A stretch of 33,144 nucleotides of DNA, taken from the NCBI GenBank assembly GCA_964507795.1, contig CAZDQV010000011.1, positions 1-33,144 on the forward strand. Reading direction: 5' to 3'. This stretch comes from UMGS973 sp964507795 (GTDB taxonomy: Bacteria; Bacillota; Clostridia; Peptostreptococcales; Anaerovoracaceae). The notes beneath the pieces were generated by a model. The model was not told the origin of the DNA. It saw only the letters and a program-made list of their open reading frames with translations, and searched no databases. Numbering within the stretch: the first letter of the stretch is position 1; the number at the start of each line of letters is the position of its first letter. Below are positions 7,670-16,793 of the stretch, one piece after another. The position numbers and the translations under genes were made by a program.

Positions 7670-8908
7670 ATGGCAACAGTAAAACCATTCAGAGCGGTGA
7701 GACCGCAAAAACAATATGCTGACAAAGTCATATCCCTTCCCTATGATGTAATGAATAGAGAAGAAGCAGCAAAAATGGCAGAGGGAAACCCCTACAGCTT
7801 CCTACATATATGCAGAGCAGAAATAGATTTACCCAATGCAGATCAGCATTCGCATGAAGTATATGAAAAAGCAAGAGACAATATAGATGACTTCAAAGCA
7901 AAAGGCATATTCATGCAGGAGGAAACGCCGGCACTTTATGTTTATAGAGAAATAATGGACGGAAGAGTACAGACAGGTATATTCGGATGTGTCAGTGTGG
8001 ATGAATACAGAGACAACATCATCAAAAAACACGAACTTACAAGAGTTGAAAAGGAAATAGACAGAATCAATCATTTCGATGTATGCAATGCAAATACAGA
8101 ACCTGTATTTCTGACATATAGAGATGACAGACGTATCAGAGTAATGGTTGAAGGCTGGGCAGAAAGTCACGAACCCGAATACGATATTACAGCGCCTGAC
8201 GGAATCAGACATATTCTGTGGCCTGTGACAGACAGCAGTGTTATATCGGCACTTACAGAATTGTTTGGAGAAATTCCCGCCTTATATATTGCAGATGGGC
8301 ATCACAGAAGTGCATCTGCTTTCAAAGTAGGTATGAAACGCAGAGAAGAGACCCCGGATTTTACAGGAAATGAAGAATTCAATTTCTTTATGGCAGCAAT
8401 ATTTCCTGACAGTGATTTGCATATTTTTGACTACAATAGAGTTATCAAAGACCTTAACGGACTTGATTCGGATGAATTCCTTCAAAAAATCAAAGAAGCA
8501 GGATTTGAAGTGGAATTGACAGGCACAGATATATATGCCCCTGAAGCGAAGCATTTCTTCGGCATGTTTCTTGATGGTAATTGGTACAGACTCAAAGCGA
8601 CAGAACGTATAATACCCGACCATGTAACTGATTCACTTGATGTTGCTGTACTTCAGAACAATCTGCTTGGACCTGTACTTGGCATAGAAGATCCCAGAAC
8701 AAGCGACAGGATTGATTTTGTGGGAGGTATCAGAGGTTTGTCAGAACTCGAAAGAAGAGCCGTTTCTGACATGAGAGTGGCATTTGCAGTATATCCTGTA
8801 AGCATTTCTGATCTGCTGTCAGTTTCAGACGCTGATATGATAATGCCGCCTAAATCTACATGGTTTGAGCCAAAACTCGGAAGTGGACTTCTGATTCATA
8901 TGCTGTGA
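7670..8908 (+). CDS. DUF1015 family protein
   Basis: This 412-aa soluble protein matches DUF1015 (COG4198) throughout: it opens VKPFRAVRPQ, followed by SLPYDVMNREEA, NPYSFLHICRAEIDL and the hallmark ADGHHRSASA (D209-G-H-H-R213), and ends in MMPPKSTWFEPKLGSGLL form. The biochemical role is not established to my knowledge; in many Clostridia the gene is found beside serine-biosynthesis genes (serC/serA), but those are absent here. It completes the nrdR-cmk transcript and is followed by a strong terminator. AAAGGT precedes the ATG at a usable distance. Confidence 0.9.
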   Translation: MATVKPFRAVRPQKQYADKVISLPYDVMNREEAAKMAEGNPYSFLHICRAEIDLPNADQHSHEVYEKARDNIDDFKAKGIFMQEETPALYVYREIMDGRVQTGIFGCVSVDEYRDNIIKKHELTRVEKEIDRINHFDVCNANTEPVFLTYRDDRRIRVMVEGWAESHEPEYDITAPDGIRHILWPVTDSSVISALTELFGEIPALYIADGHHRSASAFKVGMKRREETPDFTGNEEFNFFMAAIFPDSDLHIFDYNRVIKDLNGLDSDEFLQKIKEAGFEVELTGTDIYAPEAKHFFGMFLDGNWYRLKATERIIPDHVTDSLDVAVLQNNLLGPVLGIEDPRTSDRIDFVGGIRGLSELERRAVSDMRVAFAVYPVSISDLLSVSDADMIMPPKSTWFEPKLGSGLLIHML

Positions 8909-8924
8909 ACAATAAGACAAATCC

Positions 8925-8959
8925 AAAACCTCGCACTGATTTTTTGCGGGGTTTTTGTT
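8925..8959 (+). terminator. Rho-independent terminator after the nrdR operon
   Basis: AAAACCTCGCA (8925-8935) pairs with TGCGGGGTTTT (8945-8955), with one U-G pair, and runs into the T tract. Confidence 0.88.
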
Positions 8960-8984
8960 ATAAAATCGAATCTTCACAAAACGG

Positions 8985-9013
8985 TTGTTTCTCAAGGTGA
9001 AAAATGTTAAAAT
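8985..9013 (+). promoter_or_regulatory. Sigma-A-type promoter for radC
   Basis: TTGTTT (8985-8990) and TAAAAT (9008-9013) have a 17-base spacer and lie about 60 bases upstream of radC. Both boxes are imperfect. Confidence 0.55.
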
Positions 9014-9072
9014 AATATGTAGATTTTTGAAACCGACGCAAAACCATCCCGAAGCAGTTCAGGGAGGTTGCA

Positions 9073-9750
9073 ATGATAATTAAAGAACTTCCGGTCACCG
9101 AACGACCGAGAGAAAAAATGATTCGGTATGGTTGCAATGCCATGTCAAATGCAGAGCTTCTGGCTGTCCTTATAGGCAGCGGGACCAAAAACAAATCTGC
9201 AATTGAGGTAGCACAGGATATACTGACACTTGATGAAAGCGGTATCAGTTTTCTTGGCAGATGCACTTTTGAAGAAATCTCAGCGATTGATGGTATAGGT
9301 GAGGCCAAAGCATGCAAGATACTTGCGGCTTTTGAACTTGGCAGGCGTATTGCCACAAGACCTGCTGCAGACAAAATTGTAATCGACTCATACAGCGATG
9401 TGGCAGATTTGTTTATGGAAAAAATGCGATATTATCAGGAAGAGCATTTCCATGCAGTGCTCGTAAATGCTCATGGCGGTGTGATTTCAAGTGAAGAAAT
9501 AGCAATCGGAGACATAATGTCTATGGTGATACACCCAAGAGAAGTCTTTGCCATGGCAATAAGAAAGAGTGCGGCAGGTATTGTCCTGGCACACAATCAT
9601 CCAAGCGGGGATTGCACTCCGAGTGTAGATGATATAAACACAACCAAACGCCTCATTGAAGCAGGCAAAATTATAGGCATCAGAGTACTGGATCATATAG
9701 TTATAGGAGACGGCACATTTACAAGTATGAAAAGCAAAAATCTGATATAA
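9073..9750 (+). CDS. radC: RadC-family JAMM-domain protein
   Basis: This 225-aa protein has an N-terminal helix-hairpin-helix region (about residues 20-90; RYGCNAMSNAELLAVLIGSG) and a C-terminal MPN/JAMM domain with the zinc-binding set EEIAIG and H174-N-H176-P-S-G-D180. The name comes from an old DNA-repair assignment that has since been doubted; the true activity is unclear. It sits immediately ahead of mreB, as in Bacillus and many Firmicutes. AGGGAGG precedes the ATG. The radC stop codon lies within a probable extended -10 box for mreB. Confidence 0.95.
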   Translation: MIIKELPVTERPREKMIRYGCNAMSNAELLAVLIGSGTKNKSAIEVAQDILTLDESGISFLGRCTFEEISAIDGIGEAKACKILAAFELGRRIATRPAADKIVIDSYSDVADLFMEKMRYYQEEHFHAVLVNAHGGVISSEEIAIGDIMSMVIHPREVFAMAIRKSAAGIVLAHNHPSGDCTPSVDDINTTKRLIEAGKIIGIRVLDHIVIGDGTFTSMKSKNLI

Positions 9751-9751
9751 T
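9743..9751 (+). promoter_or_regulatory. Possible extended -10 promoter for mreB operon
   Basis: TG-A-TATAAT (9743-9751) overlaps the end of radC and lies 33 bases before mreB. No good -35 box is visible, so this is an extended -10 type at best. Confidence 0.45.
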
Positions 9752-9784
9752 TTATTTATCAAATGGAACAACGGAGGACAAAAA

Positions 9785-10832
9785 ATGGGAAGCTTTTTCG
9801 GAACAAATATAGGAGTTGACTTGGGAACAGCCAACACGCTCATATCAGTAGACGGCAAGGGAATTGTTCTTAATGAGCCATCAGTTATAGCAAAGGATAC
9901 AGACAGAAACGTAGTTCTTGCAGTTGGCCAGGCTGCAAAAGATATGCTGGGCAAGGCACCGGCACATATTAAAGTCGTGAAGCCTCTTGAAGAAGGAGTC
10001 ATATCAGATTTTGATATGGCAGCAGATATGCTTGCTACTTTTTTCAAACAGATAATGGGACAAAAAAACAAAATCAAAGCCAAAGTTGCTATTGGTGTTC
10101 CAAGCGGAGTGACAGAAGTCGAAAAAAGGGCAGTAGAAGAAGTTGTAACAAATCTTGGACCCAAGGAAGTATATATACTTGAAGAACCTATGGCAGCAGC
10201 CATAGGCGCAGGCATGGATGTTGACGGTACTACAGGCTGCATGATAGTTGATATAGGCGGCGGTACTACGGATATTGCAATTATAACACTGGGAGGAGCT
10301 GTAGCAAGTAATTCAATCAGATATGCCGGNNNNNNNNNNTGATAAATTCAATGACGCTATAATTCAGTTTATCAGAAAAAAATACTCATTTCTGATAGGG
10401 AGCAAAACTGCCGAAAATCTCAAAAAAGAAGTAGGCTGTGCTATATCCGACACAGATGAATATGGCAAAGAAATCATATATACCACCAAAGCAAGTGGCA
10501 GAGACATTATTTCAGGGTTACCCAAGACAGTAGATGTAACCAGCAAGGACCTTGAAGAGGCTTTGTCTGAATCAGTAGATGTTGTTGTTGATGGAATTAA
10601 AGCAACTATCGAAAAAGCGCCACCTGAGATAGCGGCTGATGTTGCCGATAATGGTCTTGTGCTTTCAGGCGGCAGCAGTCTTTTGAGAAATCTTGACAAA
10701 GTCATCACAAACAGAACAGGTATGCAAGTTACAATGGCAGAGAACCCTCTTGAAGGTGTTATTTTAGGTGCTGCCAAAGCACTTGAAGATGTAGAGAAAC
10801 TCAAAATCTATATCAAAAAATCACGCAGATAA
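9785..10832 (+). CDS. mreB: Rod-shape actin homologue MreB (interrupted by a 10-N gap)
   Basis: MreB forms membrane-bound filaments that guide the elongation machinery. The start reads FGTNIGVDLGTANTLI (phosphate-1 motif); GVPSGVTEVEKRAV, EEPMAAAIGAG and the phosphate-2 motif DIGGGTTDIAII follow. After the gap come DKFNDAIIQFIRKKYSFLIG and a C-terminal LSGGSSLLRNLD adenosine motif. The 10 N at 10330-10339 shift the frame. Removing them joins GCC GG and T GAT to read ...RYAGDKF..., the expected MreB sequence, giving a normal 345-aa protein. The gap is therefore most likely an assembly placeholder, not a mutation. GGAGGAC precedes the ATG. mreC follows after 21 bases. Confidence 0.95.
10330..10339. 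other. Assembly gap, 10 N, inside mreB
   Basis: Ten unknown bases. The flanking codons join perfectly without them, so the true gap length is probably zero. Confidence 0.9.
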
Positions 10833-10853
10833 TCTGGGCAGGGAAACAGGGAT

Positions 10854-11669
10854 ATGAATTGGATTCGTGAGCACAAATTAATAGCCGGAATAATAATTGC
10901 AATTATCGTACTCATTGTGATATGTTGTATATCTTTCAGCAGGGGTGGAGGCTCAGGCATTGCCGGAAAGGGAACAAACGGTGCTGTTAGCGCAGGCGAG
11001 GGAGCCATAACCGGCAGCATGTCAAAAATAGAAAGCATATTATCCGGTATCTTCAATTACAAATCTGTGGTTGAAGAAAACAATGCATTGAGAGAAGAAG
11101 TTGCAGATTTGGAGCAGCAGCTTTTAGATGAAAAACTGTCAAAAGATCAGCTTAACCAGCTGACTGAGCTTTCAAAAGCACTCAATTACGAGGCGGCTGA
11201 AGATAAAGAGCTTGTTTCGGCAGATATTACATCCTTTGACAACTCAAACTGGATAAATACATTTGTAATAAACAGAGGCGCATCAGATGGCATCTCTGAA
11301 GACGATGTCGTTGTAAGCGGCACAGGCCTTGTGGGCAGAGTGCTTGAATGTGGCAAATCATGGTCAAAGGTGGTCTCTATTGTTGATGAAAACAGTAATA
11401 CCAGTTTCATGGTCTTGCGTGATACAGAGGTTTTGGGCCTTCTTTCAGGAGATGGCAAAGGAGGACTCGAAGGCTACGTTTTGGATGCAGATTCGGGAAT
11501 TATAGTCGGAGATACACTTGTTTCATCAGGTATGGGCATGTATCCTTCAGGCATAGAAATAGGCACCGTTACAGAAGTCAATTACAATAGTGACACAAAA
11601 ATCAAAATGATTAATGTCAAGCCTTCTGTTAATTTCAAAGGCTTGCTGAAGGTTGCGGTGATTCTATGA
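10854..11669 (+). CDS. mreC: Rod-shape determining protein MreC
   Basis: MreC links cytoplasmic MreB to the periplasm-facing wall synthases. This 271-aa protein has a short cytoplasmic N-terminus, one membrane helix (about residues 9-29), a Gly-rich linker, a coiled coil (about 65-105; NNALREEVADLEQQL) and the beta-barrel MreC domain (about 120-271) with the conserved DENSNTSFMV and GTVTEVNYN segments. It is of typical length. Its TGA overlaps the mreD start (ATGA), so mreC and mreD are translationally coupled. Confidence 0.95.
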   Translation: MNWIREHKLIAGIIIAIIVLIVICCISFSRGGGSGIAGKGTNGAVSAGEGAITGSMSKIESILSGIFNYKSVVEENNALREEVADLEQQLLDEKLSKDQLNQLTELSKALNYEAAEDKELVSADITSFDNSNWINTFVINRGASDGISEDDVVVSGTGLVGRVLECGKSWSKVVSIVDENSNTSFMVLRDTEVLGLLSGDGKGGLEGYVLDADSGIIVGDTLVSSGMGMYPSGIEIGTVTEVNYNSDTKIKMINVKPSVNFKGLLKVAVIL

Positions 11670-12181
11670 AATACAGATATGCAGGGTTGATGTTTGCACT
11701 GGCATTCATATTGCAGACTACAATATTTGGAATGATACCTGTTTTTGGAGTTTCGGCGAATCTGTTGCTGTGCTGTTGCGTTGTCATTTCTTTTGTTTGT
11801 GCAGATAATAATGCGGGAATTGTATTAAGTATTGCAGCAGGACTTTTATATGATATTTGTTTCAGCCAGTATGTGGGCGTGAATGCACTTCTGCTTGTAC
11901 TTGTTGCAGCAAGTTGCATTTTTGTCAGAACATTTCTCCTGAATTCCGAAAATTTCATGTCTATGCTGGTTGTTTCACTGGGAACTGTTGCTATATACTA
12001 CAATATGCTATGGCTCATATACAAAATTGCAGGCAAAGGGTACAGTTACTTGTATATGCTCGAAAAACTTCCGATATACATGATTCTCAATGTAATTATA
12101 ATGATGATAATGTATGCGATAATAATTAGAAAGGTTGTCAGTCACAAGTCTGACAGGTATTCGGTATGGGGAGGATATTAA
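11666..12181 (+). CDS. mreD: Rod-shape determining protein MreD
   Basis: This 171-aa integral membrane protein has about five hydrophobic helices and is of the usual MreD size. The segment AGLLYDICFSQYVGVNALLL contains the family's G-L-xx-D motif. Sequence conservation in MreD is low; position after mreC supports the call. It starts four bases before the mreC stop and ends inside the PBP2 gene. Confidence 0.92.
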   Translation: MKYRYAGLMFALAFILQTTIFGMIPVFGVSANLLLCCCVVISFVCADNNAGIVLSIAAGLLYDICFSQYVGVNALLLVLVAASCIFVRTFLLNSENFMSMLVVSLGTVAIYYNMLWLIYKIAGKGYSYLYMLEKLPIYMILNVIIMMIMYAIIIRKVVSHKSDRYSVWGGY

Positions 12182-14961
12182 ATTCCAGATATAAACAGGT
12201 TATGGCTGTTTTTTTGAGCCTTATGGCGATATTGGCCATAAGGCTTTTTGTAATCACAGTAGTGCAGCATGATCAGTGGTCTGACAAAGCTGTAAGTCTC
12301 AGCACCAAAACAATAACGACAGATGCACCAAGAGGCAATATATATGATAGAGACGGCGAAGTTCTTGCAACCAACAAACAGGTTTTTAATGTCAGAATGT
12401 ACAGCTCCGGTATGGAAGATGAGGAACTTAACAATGTCTCACTCAAGCTCATTAATCTTTTCAAAAAAAACAACGATGATTATGAAGATGATTTTCCAAT
12501 CAAATTAAAAAACGGGAAATTCTATTACGAATATGATAAGGAAATACAAAGCTGGCTCAAAAGTCAGGATATGCCTGTGACATATACGGCAGAGCAGGCA
12601 TTTAATCAGATAAGAAAAAACCTTGGGATTTCAGATGATTTGGATGTGTATGAGGCACAGATTGAAATGCAGGATACATATGGTGTTTATCCGCCAATTT
12701 CAGTCGGAGCTGTAATGGAATATACATACGAAAACGAAAAAAAGACTTTTCTCGAAAGATATCATATAATTGATACGCTCGAAGAAAAAACAGATAGAGA
12801 AGATATATCTGTATCGGATGTATCGGCCGAAACGGCGTTTGAACTGATAAGAGAATATTTTGATATAGACAAAGAAGTTTCAAACAAAAAAGCAAGAAAC
12901 ATTATGATTATAAGGGATGCCCTTGATGAGCTTGGATATACCAAATATATGCCGGCAGTTATTGCTAAAGATGTATCAGAAGAAACGATTATTGAAATAG
13001 AAGAAAACCCTGACGAATACAGGAATGTTGAGATAGCATCAGAATATATCAGATTCTATCCGTCAGGTTCAATGGCATCTCATATACTTGGCTACATGGG
13101 ATCTATTTCAGACAGCGAAAAAGAAGAATATGTAAAGGAAAAAGGATACAGTGCAGATGACCTTGTAGGCAAGGACGGCATCGAAAGCAAATATGAAGAT
13201 ACTCTAAGGGGTACTGACGGAAGCAAAGTCGTAAAGGTTGATGTTATGGGCAACCTTGTAGAAGTTATAAGTGAGACAGATCCTGTTACAGGAGATGATG
13301 TATACCTTACAATAGACAAGGATATACAGGAGTCTGTCGAAACAAACCTCCAAAAAGGCATCAAAGCTACAAGTACCGGGGGAACCTTTACAAGCAAATA
13401 TGGAAATTATACAGCCAAAGCCTCATACAAATGTGAATCCGGAGCTGCAGTTGTACTTGATATAAGCAGCGGCGAGGTACTTGGCATGGCAAGTTATCCG
13501 GACTTTGATCCGAATCTGTTTGCTACAGGAATTTCATCAGAGGACTGGAACTCGCTGCAATCAAAGAACATAAGAGATCCTCTTTCAGCGCAGCCGCTTT
13601 ACAACATAGCTACACGAAGTGCTGTGCAGCCGGGTTCCACATTCAAGCCTGTAACAGCCACTGCAGCTCTCGCAAACGGACTCAATCCAAATCAGAGCCT
13701 CAAGGATGGAGGGCAGGTTGAGGTTGGAGACCAGACATATGACTGCCTTATATATACCGATTATCATACAACACACGGATATGTAAACCTTGCACAGGCA
13801 ATAGGTGTTTCATGCAACTACTATTTCTTTGATATAGGGCAGGGCAGGGATTATTACACTGGAGGCTCTCTCGGATACAGCTGCGGTGTTGATGAAATTC
13901 TCAAATTCGCCAAACTTTACGGGTTGGGAGAATCAACAGGTATTGAGCTTACTGAAACAACTACAGTTGCTCCATCTGAAGAGTCAAAGAAGGAAGGAGT
14001 GGAAACTTCCGTAAAAAACATTCTGTGGACACGTTCTGAAATGTATTTCAAAAAATCGGTGCTCAAAAATGAAACACTGCTCACAGAATACATCAATGAA
14101 ATTGCAGGATGGACAGATGAAAATCCTTCATATGAAACAATACTTGACAGACTTCCGGACTGTGGTATTAAAGAAAGTAAAGTAGGCACAGTAGCTGACC
14201 TGATTAAATTTTCATATTTCAATCAGGCGGAATGGACAGAAGGAGATGCTCTTAACATATCAATAGGACAGGGCGAAAATGCATATACTCCTTTGCAACT
14301 TGCAAATTATGCTGCTACAATTGGAAACAAAGGTGTCAAAAACAAAGTCAGTGTTATCAAAAGTGTAGGTGGCCAGGGTGTTCAAAAAAAGGAAAAAGGT
14401 ACAGACATCGGAGTTGACAAAAGTGATTTTGAATACCTGATTGAAGGAATGAAAAACGTAACGACAATGTCAGGAGGCAGTTTGTCCAGCCTGTTTGGTG
14501 ATTTTCCGGTATCTGTTGCAGCCAAGACAGGTACAGCCGAAAGGTCAGGAAAAATCAATACTTCAGATGAGGTTTCATATATCAAATCGCATCTTTCGCA
14601 AATGACAAGCAGTATATCATGGAAGCAGGTCGAGGCAGAAATGGAAAGGATAATGAAACTTTATCCTAATATATATACATCTCGAGATGTTGCTGTAAGG
14701 CAGGCACTGTATAATCTCAGCAATGGAAGCATCAATGCGGAGGTTATGGACAGATGGAAGAGCGAATATGAAAACTTTGCATGGACAATTGCCATAGCAC
14801 CGGCTGATGATCCGCAGATTGCAGTATGTGTGCTTCTTGTGCAGGGTAAGACGTCACTCAATGCAGGCGTGATAGCAAGAGAAATAATCGGCGACTATAT
14901 GGAGATTTCCTCAGAGACAAACTACAACAACGATTTTGATACAGAAACAAAAATAGATTAA
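12166..14961 (+). CDS. mrdA: Class B penicillin-binding protein 2 (elongation transpeptidase)
   Basis: PBP2 cross-links peptidoglycan during side-wall growth with RodA/MreBCD. The 931-aa protein has an N-terminal membrane helix (about residues 11-30), a dimerisation/pedestal domain starting RGNIYDRDGEVLA, and a transpeptidase domain with S491-T-F-K494 (catalytic Ser and Lys), S549-C-N551 and K787-T-G789. All three motifs are intact. It is longer than the 600-700 aa of many PBP2 proteins because of insertions in the pedestal (about 90-280) and between SxN and KTG (about 238 residues). The ATG at 12166 overlaps mreD by 16 bases. A strong GGGGAGG lies just after this ATG, with no good start behind it except an ATG at 12202, which would cut into the membrane anchor. 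Confidence 0.94.
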   Translation: MGRILNSRYKQVMAVFLSLMAILAIRLFVITVVQHDQWSDKAVSLSTKTITTDAPRGNIYDRDGEVLATNKQVFNVRMYSSGMEDEELNNVSLKLINLFKKNNDDYEDDFPIKLKNGKFYYEYDKEIQSWLKSQDMPVTYTAEQAFNQIRKNLGISDDLDVYEAQIEMQDTYGVYPPISVGAVMEYTYENEKKTFLERYHIIDTLEEKTDREDISVSDVSAETAFELIREYFDIDKEVSNKKARNIMIIRDALDELGYTKYMPAVIAKDVSEETIIEIEENPDEYRNVEIASEYIRFYPSGSMASHILGYMGSISDSEKEEYVKEKGYSADDLVGKDGIESKYEDTLRGTDGSKVVKVDVMGNLVEVISETDPVTGDDVYLTIDKDIQESVETNLQKGIKATSTGGTFTSKYGNYTAKASYKCESGAAVVLDISSGEVLGMASYPDFDPNLFATGISSEDWNSLQSKNIRDPLSAQPLYNIATRSAVQPGSTFKPVTATAALANGLNPNQSLKDGGQVEVGDQTYDCLIYTDYHTTHGYVNLAQAIGVSCNYYFFDIGQGRDYYTGGSLGYSCGVDEILKFAKLYGLGESTGIELTETTTVAPSEESKKEGVETSVKNILWTRSEMYFKKSVLKNETLLTEYINEIAGWTDENPSYETILDRLPDCGIKESKVGTVADLIKFSYFNQAEWTEGDALNISIGQGENAYTPLQLANYAATIGNKGVKNKVSVIKSVGGQGVQKKEKGTDIGVDKSDFEYLIEGMKNVTTMSGGSLSSLFGDFPVSVAAKTGTAERSGKINTSDEVSYIKSHLSQMTSSISWKQVEAEMERIMKLYPNIYTSRDVAVRQALYNLSNGSINAEVMDRWKSEYENFAWTIAIAPADDPQIAVCVLLVQGKTSLNAGVIAREIIGDYMEISSETNYNNDFDTETKID

Positions 14962-14971
14962 AGGAGAAAAA

Positions 14972-15694
14972 GTGGGAAAAATTATTTTGGTTGCATCAGG
15001 CAAGGGAGGCACAGGCAAATCAGTATTTGCTGTGAATTTTGGAGCTGTACTTGCCGAAAACGGATATAAAGTTGTTCTGGTGGATATGGATATGGGACAG
15101 GGGAATCTTGACCTTTATCTGGGGCTTCACAACAAAGTGGTATATAATGTATATGATGCAGCAATGGGAATGTGCCGCATGAAGCAGGCACTTATCAGAG
15201 ACAACAGATATGACTGCATGTACCTGATGGCAGCGCCGCCTCATACAAACGATGGCAAGGTGACAGACGAAAACCTTACAACCATGTATGAAGATCTCAG
15301 AGAAAAATTTGACTACATAATCATAGACGCACCTTCTGGAGTTGAAAAAAACACCATGCTTGCATCAACAGGTGCAGACAAGGCGGTTATAGTTGCAACA
15401 CCGGACTATGCTTCAATCAGAGGCGCTGATGTACTGGACATGAAGCTGAGAGAAGCAGGTATAGACGAAAGACTCTATGTCATAAACAAAGTCAAGGCAC
15501 AGATGATGGATGCTGAGGGTATTCCGTCTTTTGGAGAAATAGGAATGCTGGTACGCTCCAAGGTGCTGGGAGTTATACCTTATGATGATAACATTGACTT
15601 TTCGATTAATCTGGGTACACCTGCAGCAAGCGATAGCGGAAATATAATGAAAGATGTATTTGGTAAAATTGCAAGGAGAATCATAAAACAATAA
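14972..15694 (+). CDS. minD: Septum-site determining ATPase MinD
   Basis: MinD is a ParA-type ATPase that binds the membrane and positions the division inhibitor MinC. The 240-aa product has the deviant Walker A SGKGGTGKS (G10-S17, with K11 and K16), VDMDMGQGNLDLYLGL, the switch/Walker B IIIDAPSGVE and a C-terminal amphipathic tail (VFGKIARRIIKQ) suited to membrane attachment. The P-loop differs slightly from the usual KGGVGKTT. The GTG start is set by AAAGGAG eight bases upstream. No minC or minE is in the window. The stop codon overlaps the ATG of the SseB-like gene. A related ParA-family role other than Min cannot be excluded. Confidence 0.85.
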   Translation: MGKIILVASGKGGTGKSVFAVNFGAVLAENGYKVVLVDMDMGQGNLDLYLGLHNKVVYNVYDAAMGMCRMKQALIRDNRYDCMYLMAAPPHTNDGKVTDENLTTMYEDLREKFDYIIIDAPSGVEKNTMLASTGADKAVIVATPDYASIRGADVLDMKLREAGIDERLYVINKVKAQMMDAEGIPSFGEIGMLVRSKVLGVIPYDDNIDFSINLGTPAASDSGNIMKDVFGKIARRIIKQ

Positions 15695-16416
15695 TGGAAG
15701 ATAAATTTTTACAGGCAGTTGAACAGCTTCGCAAAGAAGGCAATATGGAAGCACTTCTTGAAGTGCTTAAAGTGATAAATTCTATGATGTCTACAGGAGG
15801 ACAGATAGTTACCCCCATCGATATACCGGGTAATATAGGTGAAGGTGAGGTTAAAGCTGAGGATATAGAACTCAAACATCTGACCATGGACGGCAAGATT
15901 AAATATCTTGCTGCATTTACCTCAATGGATGAACACAAAAAAGGACCTGAAGGTGCAGCTTTGTTCATGCCACTCAAAGAAATCGTAGACGTGGTTTCTG
16001 TATCTGAGGATTTGGAGGGTATAGTTATAAACCCATGGAGCAGCTCGTTTATACTCAGCAAAGATTTGATTAGCCTGCTCAAGGATATGAATAGTTCCAG
16101 GACAGTCAGGGCAAGTCAGGTTTCCGGTGATTTCTATGTTCATGTGATGGAAAACCGCCCGGTAAATATAATTGCGGCAATCAAAGAGAAAATGCCTGAA
16201 TTTGAGAATGTCAGCAGAATATATATTACGGGACTTAATAATAACGGGAAGGAAAGCTACCTGCTCATGGTGGATTTTAGGGATGAAGATCCGGACAGTC
16301 TGTTTGAAAGGATACTTGCGGTACTCCCTGGAGGAGAGAACGGCCTCAGTATTGATGTGACGCCATATACGGGAGAGATACCTGCAGTGGCAGAACTGAT
16401 ATATGAAAAGCAGTGA
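15694..16416 (+). CDS. SseB-like two-domain protein coupled to minD
   Basis: This 240-aa soluble protein resembles the SseB family: GKIKYLAAFTSMDEHKK followed by a stretch ending GIVINPWSSSFILSKDL (about residues 66-130) matches the SseB N-terminal domain, and residues about 150-240 (RPVNIIAAIKEKMPEF ... YLLMVDF) match the SseB C-terminal domain. SseB was named from enhanced serine sensitivity in E. coli when overexpressed; its molecular role is unknown. Residues 1-45 are helical and specific to this protein. ATG overlaps the minD stop by one base (TAATG), which ties its production to MinD. It is the last gene of the mre operon. Confidence 0.75.
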   Translation: MEDKFLQAVEQLRKEGNMEALLEVLKVINSMMSTGGQIVTPIDIPGNIGEGEVKAEDIELKHLTMDGKIKYLAAFTSMDEHKKGPEGAALFMPLKEIVDVVSVSEDLEGIVINPWSSSFILSKDLISLLKDMNSSRTVRASQVSGDFYVHVMENRPVNIIAAIKEKMPEFENVSRIYITGLNNNGKESYLLMVDFRDEDPDSLFERILAVLPGGENGLSIDVTPYTGEIPAVAELIYEKQ

Positions 16417-16466
16417 ATAAGGAACCGAGAATTTGCACTCAATTTCTCAAAAATTGTCAATAGATA

Positions 16467-16495
16467 TTGCAAAAGAGGGAGTGCTAAAGTAAAAT
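16467..16495 (+). promoter_or_regulatory. Probable promoter for the 64-aa / ART-like pair
   Basis: TTGCAA (16467-16472) and TAAAAT (16490-16495) have a 17-base spacer. An imperfect palindrome with arms CAATTT (16440-16445) and AAATTG (16451-16456) lies just upstream and could be an operator. Confidence 0.5.
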
Positions 16496-16597
16496 AAACA
16501 CAAGAGATTTAGATGATTCAGTATAAATGTATACATTGGTTCTATTATACACAGGGTTGATAAAACTCAAAATACAACCAAGGAGGAGGCGAATGGT

Positions 16598-16792
16598 ATG
16601 AATACTGCAATTAAACTTCAATCTGCTGAAGTGGAATTCATCAAAGAAATGGACAACTACATTAAAAAATTAAAGGAACAACAGACAAATTCAAAAGAGA
16701 CTGCATATAAAGAAGCAAGGGATGCACTTTTTCGTACAGGTGTAGCAAATGAGAATGGCAAACCGAAGAATAAAATTGTGACATGGGAGTGA
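16598..16792 (+). CDS. Small 64-aa protein, putative antitoxin partner
   Basis: I do not recognise a named family. The protein is charged and mostly helical (residues 8-46), with a polar C-terminus ending in GKPKNKIVTWE. A very strong RBS (AGGAGGAGG, 16581-16589) precedes the ATG. It ends one base before the ATG of the ART-like gene, so the two form a pair. The order small protein then enzyme-like protein is typical of type II toxin-antitoxin loci. That reading is inference, and no DNA-binding motif is obvious. Confidence 0.65.
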   Translation: MNTAIKLQSAEVEFIKEMDNYIKKLKEQQTNSKETAYKEARDALFRTGVANENGKPKNKIVTWE

Positions 16793-16793
16793 G

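Noticed and set aside
9487..10242. Long minus-strand open frame across radC and mreB
   Set aside because: It spans two clearly coding plus-strand genes and an intergenic region, and has no recognisable motif.
16441..16455. Second CodY box before the 64-aa gene
   Set aside because: Only 11 of 15 positions match, and the central bases disagree. It fits better as a simple short palindrome.
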